64,000 nucleotides of DNA from the NCBI RefSeq assembly GCF_011250645.1, contig NZ_JAANNO010000001.1, positions 580,658 through 644,657 of the forward strand. Reading direction: 5' to 3'. How positions within the stretch are numbered: the first letter of the stretch is position 1; every line of letters starts with the position of its first letter. The translations under genes were made by a program, and so were the position numbers. Below, piece after piece: positions 36,357-46,300 of the stretch. Source of the DNA: Motilibacter aurantiacus. Its GTDB lineage: Bacteria; Actinomycetota; Actinomycetes; Motilibacterales; Motilibacteraceae. The notes under the pieces were generated by a model. The model made no database searches. It worked only from the letters and a program-made list of their open reading frames with translations, and was not told the DNA's origin.

Positions 36357-37390
36357 ACGACGTCGAGCGGCTCGTCCGCGACACGCTGGAGGCGCGGGCC
36401 GCGACCGCGCCGCGGGCGACGGGGCTCGCCGACCGCGTCCGGCTGGAGTCGGCCCGGCGGCGCCGGCGGGGCCTGGCGGTGGGAGCCTCCGTGGCCGCAG
36501 TAGCCGCCGTGCTCGGGGCGGTGCTCGCGCCCGGCGCCCTCCGGCCGCAGCCCACGACGCCCCCGGCCGCTCCCGCGATGCCGGCGACGGCTGAACTGCG
36601 CTTCCGGGGCGTGGAGGTCACCGTGCCGCGCGAGTGGCTCGACCCGGGGCGGGCGCCCTGCGGCAGCGCGGCGGCGGACGCGGCGTACCTCGTGGGCTAC
36701 GGCAGCCGGCTGTGCCGGGTGCAGGTCGAGCGCCCCGAGCTGCTCACCGAGGTCACGCTCGGCCCGGCGGAGGAGCGCGCGGGGGGCGCCGGCCCGCTCC
36801 GCGAGGGCACCGACCGGCTGCCGGACGGGCGCACCCGCGTGACGCGCGTCGTCGACGAGCGCGCCGTCGTGCTGCGGGTGGTCGGCCCGGACGCGGCCCG
36901 CGCGAGGGCCCTGGCGTCGACGCTGCACGTGCTGACCGACGGCGACTCGGTCGACGGCTGCCGGGCCCGGCCCGCTCGCGAGCCGCTGGCGTTCCCGGCC
37001 CAGGCCGGGGCCCCGCTGGTCACCGGCACGGTGAGGGGCGCCCGGGTCTGCGAGTACGCCCAGGAGTGGCTGAGCGCGGTCCGCAGCGCCGATGCGGCGC
37101 GCGCGCAGGCCCTGGCCGGCCAGCTCAACGCGCGGCCGGGCCCGGGGGTCTACGGCGCGAAGGGCGCCTCCTGCGCCGCCACCCTCCAGCCGTCGCTCGT
37201 GGTCCGCTTCGCCACGTCCGCAGGCGACCGCTACGTCTGGCTCAACGTGTCGAGCTGCGCCTCGCTGCACGGCCCGGCCGGCAGCCCCGGCGGGCTCGGC
37301 ATCAACGGGGCGGTCAACGACCGCGGGGCGAGCAGGGGGGCGAGCATCCCGCTGATCAACCGGCTCGTCGCGTTGCCGCGGGCCGACTGA
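36353..37390 (+). CDS. Membrane-anchored protein coupled to the sigma factor (possible anti-sigma/sensor)
   Basis: 345 residues starting at TTG 36353, well supported by GGAGG at 36342-36346 and by overlap with the sigma stop (TTGA). The first 35 residues are cytoplasmic and basic (LVRDTLEARAATAPRATGLADRV), followed by one membrane helix (GLAVGASVAAVAAVLGAVLAPG) and an extracytoplasmic domain of about 280 residues with six scattered Cys. No zinc-binding anti-sigma motif is visible. The layout is that of a membrane regulator of the sigma factor, but the fold is not recognised. Confidence 0.8.
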   Translation: MNDVERLVRDTLEARAATAPRATGLADRVRLESARRRRRGLAVGASVAAVAAVLGAVLAPGALRPQPTTPPAAPAMPATAELRFRGVEVTVPREWLDPGRAPCGSAAADAAYLVGYGSRLCRVQVERPELLTEVTLGPAEERAGGAGPLREGTDRLPDGRTRVTRVVDERAVVLRVVGPDAARARALASTLHVLTDGDSVDGCRARPAREPLAFPAQAGAPLVTGTVRGARVCEYAQEWLSAVRSADAARAQALAGQLNARPGPGVYGAKGASCAATLQPSLVVRFATSAGDRYVWLNVSSCASLHGPAGSPGGLGINGAVNDRGASRGASIPLINRLVALPRAD

Positions 37391-37447
37391 CCCCGACTGC
37401 GAGGAGGGCGCCGCCGCTGCCGTCGGCTGCGTCCAGGGGCCTGCGGG

Positions 37448-37474
37448 CGCCGCCGGGCGACGGGCCCGGCGGCG
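37448..37474 (+). terminator. Hairpin between the sigma operon and the dehydrogenase promoter
   Basis: A perfect 11-bp stem, CGCCGCCGGGC (37448-37458) with GCCCGGCGGCG (37464-37474), and a 5-base loop. It terminates the upstream unit and abuts a -10-like TAGCCT at 37476-37481, which would serve the dehydrogenase gene at 37520 with a 30-base leader. Confidence 0.55.
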
Positions 37475-37519
37475 ATAGCCTGCCCCCGCCGACCCAGCCC
37501 GACCGGAGGAGCAGCCCTC

Positions 37520-38569
37520 GTGGACGTCGCGATCCTCGGCGCGACCGGGGACATCGGCCGGCAGCTCTGCACGCAGCTGGTCGAGCGCCAGGTCATCCCC
37601 TCCACGTCCCGCCTGCAGCTCGTGGGCCGGGAGGACGGGCCGAGCGCCCGCGCCGCCCACGGCCTGCGGACCGACCTGGTGGACGCGTACGACGAGGTCG
37701 CCCCGCTGATCGACGTGGCGCTGCGCGCCGAGGACGTCGTGGCGGACGTGGTCGTGATCGCCGCCGGGCGCACGCTCGTCCCCAGGCGCAACGCCGACCG
37801 CAACGAGCTGGCGGCGAAGAACGTCGAGGTCTTCCGGGCGTACGCCGACGCGCTGGCGAGGTACGGCAGCGGCCACGAGGTCGTCATCGTCGTGTCCAAC
37901 CCCGTGGAGCTGGCAGTGGCGGTGTTCGCCGAGCGGCTCGGCCGGCACCGGGTGATCGGCATGGGGGCCTGGCTGGACACCCTCCGCTTCCGACGGGAGA
38001 TCGCCCTGTCGCTGGGCGTACGCCGCCAGCAGGTCACGGGGTTCGTGGCCGGCCAGCACGGGACCGAGATCGTCCCGCTCTGGTCCACCGTCCGGGTGCA
38101 CGGCATGGACGCGGACGAGCGGCGGACGCGGATGGCGGCGCTGCGCGGGCCGCGGACGATGGCGACGTTCCCGGCGGAGCTCAGCGCCGTGAAGGGCCGG
38201 CTGCTCGCGGAGGCCGAGACCGACATGCACGCGGCGTTCCGGCTGGTCGACGGCTGCCCGCCGGACGTCCGGGCCGCCATGCGCCCGTGGCTGACGCAGA
38301 TGTCCGGTGCGAAGACGGCGACCGCCACGGCGAGCGCGACGGTCGACCTCGTGGACACGGTGCTCGACGGGCGCGACATCGTCGTCGCGGGGCAGGTCCG
38401 GCTCGACGGGGAGCACGGGCTCTCGACGGTCGTCGGGGTGCCGATCGTCCTCACGCCGTCCGGCTGGAGCAAGGTGATCCTCGACGAGCTCCCGCCGGAC
38501 GAGGAGGCACGGCTCAGCGAAGCCGCCGAGCGCATCGACGAGGGGCTGCGCCCGTGGACGACAGCATGA
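37520..38569 (+). CDS. Malate/lactate dehydrogenase-like protein
   Basis: 349 residues of the L-2-hydroxyacid NAD dehydrogenase fold. The nucleotide loop is VAILGATGDIGRQLC at 3-17. The mobile-loop region is GRTLVPRRNADRNELAAKNVEVF. VVSNPVELAV resembles the NPVD motif, GAWLDTLRFRREIA holds the catalytic Asp and Arg, and GFVAGQHGTEIVPLWS holds the catalytic His. GTG 37520 has GGAGGAG upstream. It is divergent from standard Mdh and about 25 residues longer, so the substrate is uncertain. Its stop overlaps an ACT-domain gene by ATGA. Confidence 0.85.
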   Translation: MDVAILGATGDIGRQLCTQLVERQVIPSTSRLQLVGREDGPSARAAHGLRTDLVDAYDEVAPLIDVALRAEDVVADVVVIAAGRTLVPRRNADRNELAAKNVEVFRAYADALARYGSGHEVVIVVSNPVELAVAVFAERLGRHRVIGMGAWLDTLRFRREIALSLGVRRQQVTGFVAGQHGTEIVPLWSTVRVHGMDADERRTRMAALRGPRTMATFPAELSAVKGRLLAEAETDMHAAFRLVDGCPPDVRAAMRPWLTQMSGAKTATATASATVDLVDTVLDGRDIVVAGQVRLDGEHGLSTVVGVPIVLTPSGWSKVILDELPPDEEARLSEAAERIDEGLRPWTTA

Positions 38570-39036
38570 GCGATCAGGAATCGTCGTTCACCGAACGGCG
38601 CTGGGTGTTCCTCGCCGACAGTGCGGACCAGCCCGGCGCCCTGACGAGCATCACCGGGGTCTTCTCGACCCGGGGCGTGAACTTCGACAGCGTCGCCACG
38701 AGCACCAGCACGCCGGGGATCGGCACGGTGGTCGGCCTCTTCCGGGCCTCGGAGCGGCGCTGCCAGCAGCTGGCCCGCACGCTTCGGCGGCTGGAGGCGG
38801 TCCAGCGCGTCACGCTCCGCCCGGCCGAGGACCCGTCGGTCCGCGCGGCGGCGGTCGTGCGCATGCCCGAGTCCGGGACGTTCACCCCCTCGGCCGCCAC
38901 CGCCACCACGTGGACAGGTGACGGCAGCGCGGAGCGCCCCCTGCTCGTGCAGGGCTCGCTGCGGGCCGTCGAGCGGGTCGTCGAGGAGGCGCGGCGCTCC
39001 GGCGGCACCGCGACGCTCACGGTCCTGGCGCTCTGA
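38566..39036 (+). CDS. ACT-domain protein coupled to the dehydrogenase
   Basis: 156 residues. The N-terminal 80 residues are an ACT domain like that of the acetolactate synthase small subunit: RRWVFLADSADQPGALTSITGVFSTRGVNFDSVATSTS, then a second strand-helix with QLARTLRRLEAVQRV. The remaining 75 residues are not recognised. ACT domains bind amino acids and regulate enzymes, so it may regulate the dehydrogenase with which it is co-translated (ATGA overlap). It is not next to an ilvB gene. Confidence 0.75.
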   Translation: MSDQESSFTERRWVFLADSADQPGALTSITGVFSTRGVNFDSVATSTSTPGIGTVVGLFRASERRCQQLARTLRRLEAVQRVTLRPAEDPSVRAAAVVRMPESGTFTPSAATATTWTGDGSAERPLLVQGSLRAVERVVEEARRSGGTATLTVLAL

Positions 39037-39046
39037 GCGCTGCCCG

Positions 39047-39919
39047 TCAGCCCGCCCGAAGCAGCTGCTCGCGCAGCCGGGCCGCGTCGGCGGCGGGCGG
39101 CAGGCCGTACGCCCGCCGGTACTCGCGGCTGAACTGCGTGGCGCTGCTGTAGCCGACGGCGCCCGCCACCGCCGCCGCGGTCGACCCGCCCGCCACGAGC
39201 AGCCGGCGGGCTTCCTGCAGCCGCAGGCGTCTCTGGAACTCCAGCGGGCTCATGCCGGTCGCCGCCCGGAAGCGGCGGTGCAGCGTCGCCACGCTCATGT
39301 GGGCGACGGCCGCCAGCTCCTCCACCCGCACCGGCCGGGAGTAGTTCGACCGCAGCCAGCCGGTCGCCGCGCGCACCCGCGCCACGGCGGAGCCCGCGAC
39401 GACGGACTGGCGCAGGGCCGGCCCGAGCGGGCTGGTCAGCAGCCGGTAGAGCACCTCGGCCTCGAACCGCCCGGCCAGGGCGGGGACGTCCGTCGGGGCG
39501 TCGAGGAGGCGTACCCAGCGGGTGACGGCCTCGACCAGCTCCGGCGCCATCGGCGCGACGCAGACGGCTTCGGCGGGCGCCTCGGCGGTGGCCGTGTCCC
39601 CGAGCTCGAGCAGCAGGCCGGCCAGCACGTCGACGTCGAGCCGCAGCACCGCGGAGCGGTAGGGCACGCCCTCGAACTGCGCCGCCACCGGCAGGTCGTG
39701 GGAGCTGAGGAACATCTGCCCGGCCGTGGCGACCCAACTGCGCTCTCCCGCCGTCGTGCGCTTGGAGCCCGACGCCACGAAGCAGACCATCGGCTCGTAG
39801 ACCATGTCCAGCGTGCCGGGCGGCTCGTCGACGCGGACCACGGTCAGCCGCGGCACGAGGGTGTCGGACCAGAAGGCGCCCGCATGACGGGCGACCACGG
39901 CAGCGAGCGGGTCCAGCAC
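39047..39919 (-). CDS. AraC family transcriptional regulator
   Basis: About 290 residues with an N-terminal cupin-like AraC_N domain (LDMVYEPMVCFVASGSKRTTAGERSW) and a C-terminal double HTH (RVEELAAVAHMSVATLHRRFRAATGMSPLEFQRRLRLQEARRLL and AVAGAVGYSSATQFSREYRRAYG). GTG 39919 has GGGAG five bases upstream; further in-frame starts exist up to GTG 39952. It is divergent from the aldo/keto reductase and probably regulates it, a common pairing. Confidence 0.9.
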   Translation of the reverse strand: MLDPLAAVVARHAGAFWSDTLVPRLTVVRVDEPPGTLDMVYEPMVCFVASGSKRTTAGERSWVATAGQMFLSSHDLPVAAQFEGVPYRSAVLRLDVDVLAGLLLELGDTATAEAPAEAVCVAPMAPELVEAVTRWVRLLDAPTDVPALAGRFEAEVLYRLLTSPLGPALRQSVVAGSAVARVRAATGWLRSNYSRPVRVEELAAVAHMSVATLHRRFRAATGMSPLEFQRRLRLQEARRLLVAGGSTAAAVAGAVGYSSATQFSREYRRAYGLPPAADAARLREQLLRAG

Positions 39920-39992
39920 GGGCACTCCCGGAGTGAGCGGATCAGGCAACACTATGCGGCTCGCGGCTCATGACGCCGACGCGAGCGGTCCC

Positions 39993-39998
39993 TAGCGT
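39993..39998 (+). promoter_or_regulatory. -10 box of aldo/keto reductase gene
   Basis: TAGCGT ends 7 bases before ATG 40006; no ribosome site, so a leaderless message is likely. Confidence 0.4.
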
Positions 39999-40005
39999 CG
40001 ACGGC

Positions 40006-41031
<1,026 letters not shown>

Positions 41032-41048
41032 GCGGGCGCGCAGGAGGG

Positions 41049-41873
41049 TCAGGCCGTGCCGGCCGCCAGCTCCCGGCTCCGGTCCCGGGCCGCCTCGAGC
41101 GCGGTCAGCAGCGCGGCGCGCACGCGGTGGTTCTCCAGCTCGCGGATGGCCGCGATCGTGGTGCCGGCCGGGGAGGTGACCGCCTCGCGCAGCGCGACCG
41201 GGCTCTCCCCGGCCTCGCGCAGCATGCGCGCCGAGCCGACGGCGGTCTGCACGACGAGCTCGTGGGCGACCGAGCGCGGCAGCCCCAGCAGCAGGCCGGC
41301 CTCGATCATCGCCTCGCACATGTAGAAGAAGTACGCCGGCCCGCTGCCCGACAGCGCGGTGACGGCGTCGAGCTGGTACTCCGGCACCTTGAGCACGCGC
41401 CCGACCGGGGTCAGCAGCTCCTCGACGTAGGACAGGTGCTCGGGCGTCGCGTGCGCGCCGGCGCTGAGCACGCTCATCCCCTCGTCGACCAGGACAGGGG
41501 TGTTGGGCATGACCCGGACGACGGGGGTGCCGGCGGGCAGGTGCCCCTCGAGCCAGGCGGTCGGCAGGCCCGCGGCGACCGACACGACGAGCGTCCCGGG
41601 TCGCAGCTCCGGGCCGACCTCGGCGAGCAGCGTGCCCATGTCCTGCGGCTTGACCGCCAGCACCACCGTCGAGGCCGCCCGGGCGGCCTCGACGTTCGAC
41701 ACCACCTCGACGCCGTGCCGGGTGCGCATCTCCTCGGCCCGCTCGGGCTCCTGCGTCGTCGCCAGCAGGTCGTCGGCCGTGTGACCCGAGCGCAGCAGCC
41801 CCGCGATGAGCGCGCCGCCCATCTTGCCGGCGCCCAGCACCGCGATACGTCGTCCAGTCAGCCTCGCGTTCAT
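41049..41873 (-). CDS. proC: Pyrroline-5-carboxylate reductase
   Basis: 274 residues. Rossmann loop IAVLGAGKMGGALIAGLL, AVKPQDMGTLLAEV, VVRVMPNTPVLVDEGMSVL, and the C-terminal signature SGSGPAYFFYMCEAMIEAGLLLGLPRSVA are all canonical. It makes the last step of proline synthesis. ATG 41873 is preferred to an in-frame GTG at 41894. It ends 17 bases from the convergent aldo/keto reductase. Confidence 0.96.
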   Translation of the reverse strand: MNARLTGRRIAVLGAGKMGGALIAGLLRSGHTADDLLATTQEPERAEEMRTRHGVEVVSNVEAARAASTVVLAVKPQDMGTLLAEVGPELRPGTLVVSVAAGLPTAWLEGHLPAGTPVVRVMPNTPVLVDEGMSVLSAGAHATPEHLSYVEELLTPVGRVLKVPEYQLDAVTALSGSGPAYFFYMCEAMIEAGLLLGLPRSVAHELVVQTAVGSARMLREAGESPVALREAVTSPAGTTIAAIRELENHRVRAALLTALEAARDRSRELAAGTA

Positions 41874-41898
41874 GGGAGCATGCTGGCAGAGCACCGGA

Positions 41899-42636
41899 TC
41901 AGCGCGTACGCCGCCGCAGCGTCGCCGCTCCGAGCCCGAGCGCGGCGAGCACGCAGGCCACGACCACGACCAGGTCGCGGGTCAGGGTGCCGGTGACGTC
42001 GCCGGACGTCGTCAGCCGTTGCATCGCGTCGACCGCATAGGTCAGCGGCAGCACGCCAGACACCGCCTCCAGCACGCCGGCCATCGACTCGCGCGGGGCG
42101 AGCAGCCCGCAGAGCAGCACCTGCGGCAGGACGACGGCCGGCAGGAACTGCACGGCCTGGAACTCGGAGGCCGCGAAGGCGCTCACGAGCAGGCCGATCG
42201 CCATGCCGAGCAGTGCGTCGAGCACCGCGACCAGCAGGAGCGCCTGCCATGGGCCGGCGACGTCCAGGCCGAGCACGCCGAGCGCCAGGGCCGTCGCCAG
42301 CCCGGCCTGCACCACGGCGACGAGGCCGAACGCCAGCGCGTAGCCCAGGATCAGGTCGAGCTTCGACAGCGGCATCGTGAGCAGCCGCTCGAGGGTGCCC
42401 GACGTCCGCTCCCGCAGCGTCGCGACGGACGTCACCAGGAACATCGACACGAACGGGAAGATGCCGAGCAGCGACGCCCCGATGCCGTCGAAGAGCTGCG
42501 GCCGGCCGTCGTAGACCCATGCCAGCAGTGCGAGCAGGACGCAGGGGACCACCAGGAGGAGGGCGAGGGTACGCGGGTCGCGGCGCAGCTGGGCCAGGAC
42601 CCGCGCGGCGGTGGCGAGCGCAGGCCGCGTGCTCAT
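41899..42636 (-). CDS. ABC-2 type transporter permease
   Basis: 245 residues with six membrane segments. The ABC-2 signature is TLRERTSGTLERLLTMPLSKLDLILGYALAFG, followed by QAVQFLPAVVLPQVLLCGLLAPRESM, as in DrrB/NodJ-like exporters. It overlaps the ATPase gene by ATGA. With the ATPase it forms a probable export pump; no substrate genes are adjacent. Confidence 0.92.
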   Translation of the reverse strand: MSTRPALATAARVLAQLRRDPRTLALLLVVPCVLLALLAWVYDGRPQLFDGIGASLLGIFPFVSMFLVTSVATLRERTSGTLERLLTMPLSKLDLILGYALAFGLVAVVQAGLATALALGVLGLDVAGPWQALLLVAVLDALLGMAIGLLVSAFAASEFQAVQFLPAVVLPQVLLCGLLAPRESMAGVLEAVSGVLPLTYAVDAMQRLTTSGDVTGTLTRDLVVVVACVLAALGLGAATLRRRTR

Positions 42637-43361
42637 GCCAGCACCTCCTGCCGGTCCACGAGCGCGAGGAACGCCGCCTCCACATCGGCCGCGCCGGTGT
42701 GCTCGCGCAGCTCATCGGGTGACGCATCGGCCAGGAACCTGCCTTCCCTCATCAGCAGCAGCCGCTGGCACCGCTCCGCCTCGTCCATGACGTGGCTCGA
42801 CACGACGAGCGTCACGCCCCGCGCGGCGAGCTCGGCGAACAGCTGCCAGAGATCGCGGCGCAGGACGGGGTCCAGCCCGACAGTCGGCTCGTCCAGGACC
42901 AGCAGCTCGGGCGTCCCCAGCAACGCCGCCGCGAGGGAGACCCGGGCGCGCTGGCCGCCGGACAGCCGCGAGACGACGGTCGAGGCGTGGTCGCGCAGCC
43001 CGACCTCGGCGAGCACCCGGTCCACGTCCCCGGGCGGGGCGCCGAGGACCGCCGCGAAGTAGCGCAGGTCCTCCCGGACGGTGAGGTCGGCATAGACGCT
43101 GGGCGCCTGCGTCACGTAGCCGACGCGGGAGCGCAGCTCCTTGGAGCCGGCCGGCAGCCCGAGCACCTCGACCGAGCCGGACGCCACCACCTGCACGCCG
43201 ACCACCGCCCGCAGCAGCGTCGACTTCCCGCAGCCGCTGGGCCCGAGCAGGCCCGTGACCGAGCCGCGCTCGATCCGGCAGGACACGCCCGGGAGCACCG
43301 CCCGCCCACCACGACGGACGACGAGCTCGCGGGCCTCCACCGCGTACCTCGAATTCATCAT
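42633..43361 (-). CDS. ABC transporter ATP-binding protein (DrrA-like)
   Basis: 242 residues: Walker A GPSGCGKST, Q-loop GYVTQAPSVYADLTVREDLRYFA, signature LSGGQRARVSLAAALL, Walker B LLVLDEPTVGLDP, H-loop SSHVMDEA. Two ATGs (43361 and 43358) are adjacent; CATATT lies six bases before the first, so the message may be leaderless. The start codon is inside a perfect 18-base palindrome. It begins 31 bases after the NAD-GDH stop on the same strand. Confidence 0.93.
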   Translation of the reverse strand: MMNSRYAVEARELVVRRGGRAVLPGVSCRIERGSVTGLLGPSGCGKSTLLRAVVGVQVVASGSVEVLGLPAGSKELRSRVGYVTQAPSVYADLTVREDLRYFAAVLGAPPGDVDRVLAEVGLRDHASTVVSRLSGGQRARVSLAAALLGTPELLVLDEPTVGLDPVLRRDLWQLFAELAARGVTLVVSSHVMDEAERCQRLLLMREGRFLADASPDELREHTGAADVEAAFLALVDRQEVLA

Positions 43362-43370
43362 GTGATGAAT
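43353..43370. promoter_or_regulatory. Perfect 18-bp palindrome over the start of the ABC exporter
   Basis: ATTCATCATGTGATGAAT has two 8-base arms around TG, and overlaps both the start codon and the presumed -10 CATATT. The AT-richness and symmetry in a GC-rich genome suggest a repressor site that blocks the exporter; the TetR-family gene at 48280-48870 is the nearest candidate regulator. Confidence 0.5.
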
Positions 43371-43392
43371 ATGCGCCTGTGCGGCGCGGCGG

Positions 43393-46300
43393 TCAAGACC
43401 TGAGCAGCGTCCGCAGCGAGCGCAGTGCCACCGAGAGGCTCGCCAGATCGGGGGCGGCCAGCGCGAGCGCCTGCCGCACCGTGCCGAGCGCCCGGTCGAG
43501 CTGCGCCTCCCGGCCGGCGGCCCACGCCTGGACCCGCTCACCGGCCTCGCCCTCGGCGGTCCGGCCCAGGACGTCCGCGGTCAGGGCGGCGAGGATGGCG
43601 TAGAGGTCGTAGCGCAGCGAGGAGCGCGCCATCGACTGCCACCGGTCGGACCGGGACAGCCCGCTGACCGCCGTGAGCAGCTCGTCGACCTCGAGCCGGT
43701 TGACGAGGGTGAAGCAGACGTCGGCCGTCTCCTCGACCGTGTAGGACGCGTCGCGCGCCACGTCCGTGACGTCGAGGAGCGGGAACGCGTGCAGCAGCAC
43801 CGCCGCCCGCAGCGCCAGCTCGCGCGGGACGCCCGGCCGCGCCAGCCGATCGGTCGACTCCTCCATCCGCTGCAGCTCTCGCCCACGAAGCAGCTCCGGC
43901 ACCCGCGGCAGCAGCGCGCCGACGACCGGCGCGTAGCGCCCCCACTCCTGCTCCACGTCGAAGGCCGGCGGCCGCGACTGCAGGAACCACCGGGCGGCCC
44001 GGTCCAGCAGCCGCCTCCCCTCCAGCAGCAGCGCACCCTGCGCCTCGGGCGACGCGGCACCGTCGAGCGCCTCGACCTCGCGCCAGAACCCGCCCAGCGC
44101 GAACGTCTCGCCCGCCAGGACGTACGCCCGCACGACGTCCTCCACCGGCGCCCCCGTCTCCTCCTGCGCGCGGTGGACGGCGCTCACCCCCGTGCGGTCC
44201 ACGAGCCCGTTCACCAGGACGGTGGTCACGATCTCGCGGCGCAGCGGGTGCGTCTCGAGGCGGCCACCGAGGCGCTCGACCAGCAGGGGCGGGAAGTAGG
44301 AGGAGAGCAGCCGCGCCGTCCAGGGCTCGTCCGGCAGCGACGTCGCCAGCAGGTCGGCGTTGAGCGTGTTCTTGACGTACGCGACGAGCACGGCGTACTC
44401 CGGGCTCGTCAGGCCCTTGCCCTCGGCCCGCCGGGCCGCGATCTCCTTGCTCGACGGGAGCCGCTCGAGCCTGCGGTCGAGGATCCCGCGCTCCTCCAGC
44501 CGGCGGATCACCCGCTCGTGCACCGAGACCATGGAGGCGGCCTGCATGCGCCCCATGCCGAGGAGCGCGTTCTGCGCGTGGTTCTCCCGCAGCACCAGGG
44601 CGGCGACGTCGTCCTCCATGGCCGCGAGCAGCTCGCCCCGCTCCTGCGCGGGAAGGTCCCCGTCCCGGATCGCCGCGTCGATCAGGACCTTGATGTTCAC
44701 CTCGTGGTCGGAGGTGTCGACGCCGGCGGAGTTGTCGATCGCGTCCGTGTTGAGCCGGACGCCGGCCTGCGCGGCCTCGATGCGGCCGAGCTGGGTCAGC
44801 CCGAGGTTGCCGCCCTCGCCGACGACCTGGCAGCGCAGCTGGCCGCCGTCGATCCGGACCGGGTCGTTGGCCTTGTCGCCGACGTCGGCCGCCGACTCCC
44901 CGGACGCCTTGACGTAGGTGCCGATGCCACCGTTCCACAGCAGGCCCACCGGCGCCTGCAGGATCGCCCGGATGAGCTCGACGGGCGGCAGGCTCGTCGT
45001 CCCCTCGGGCAGCCCGAGCCGCTCGCGCACCTGCGGGGTGACCGGGACCCGCTTGGCGCTGCGCGGGTGGACGCCACCGCCGGCCGAGATCCGGGCGGAG
45101 TCGTAGTCCGCCCAGGACGAGCGCGGAAGGACGAAGAGCCGTTCCCGTTCGGCGAAGGCGACGGCCGGGTCCGGGTCGGGGTCGAGGAAGATGTGCCTGT
45201 GGTCGAAAGCCGCGACCAGTTTCAGGTGTCGCGAGAGCAGCATCCCGTTGCCGAAGACGTCCCCGGACATGTCGCCGATGCCGACGGCCGTCACGCTCTC
45301 CCGCTCCGGGTCCACGCCCAGCTCGCGGAAGTGCCGCTTCACCGACTCCCACGCGCCGCGCGCGGTGATGCCCATCGCCTTGTGGTCGTAGCCGGCCGAC
45401 CCGCCCGAGGCGAACGCGTCGCCCAGCCAGAACCCGTAGTCCGCGGCGACGCCGTTCGCGAGGTCGCTGAACGTCGCCGTGCCCTTGTCCGCCGCCACGA
45501 CGAGGTACGCGTCGTCGCCGTCGCGGCGCACCACCTGCGGCGGCGGGACGACCTCGCTGCGGCCGGCGGCCTGCACGATGTTGTCGGTGACGTCGAGCAG
45601 CCCCCCGATGAAGGCCTTGTAGCAGCGCTTGCCCTCGGCGAAGACCGCCTCCCGGTCCCCCGCGTCGGCGGGCGGGCGGCGTACGACGAACCCGCCCTTC
45701 GCCCCGACGGGCACGATGACGGAGTTCTTCACCGCCTGCGCCTTCACCAGTCCGAGCACCTCGGTGCGGAAGTCCTCCGGCCGGTCGGACCAGCGCAGCC
45801 CGCCGCGGGCGACCGGGCCGAAGCGCAGGTGGACGCCCTCGACGTCCGGGGAGTGGACGAAGACCTCGAACGCCGGGCGCGGCTCGGGGCAGTCGGGCAC
45901 CTGACGGGGGTCGAGCTTGAGCGCCAGCGCCACCCCCGGGCGCTCGTCGTCGAGCCGGAAGTAGTTGGTGCGCAGCGTCGCCAGGATCACGCCGAGCAGC
46001 GAGCGCAGGATGCGGTCGTCGTCCAGCGCCTCGACCGCGTCGATCTCCTGCCGGATGCGGGCCGCGAGCCCCTCGGCCACGTCCTCGCGGCCGTCCACCA
46101 CGGCCGGGTCGTGGCGGGCGGTGAACAGCTGCACCAGCAGCTCGGCGATCCCCGAGTTCCGCAGCAGGGCCTGCTGCACGTAGACCTGGCTGAACGGCAG
46201 CCCCACCTGCCGCAGCCACCGGGCGTAGGCGCGAAGCAGCACGACCTGCCGCCACGAGAGCCCCGCCCGCAGCACCAGCGCATTGAACCCGTCGCTGTCG

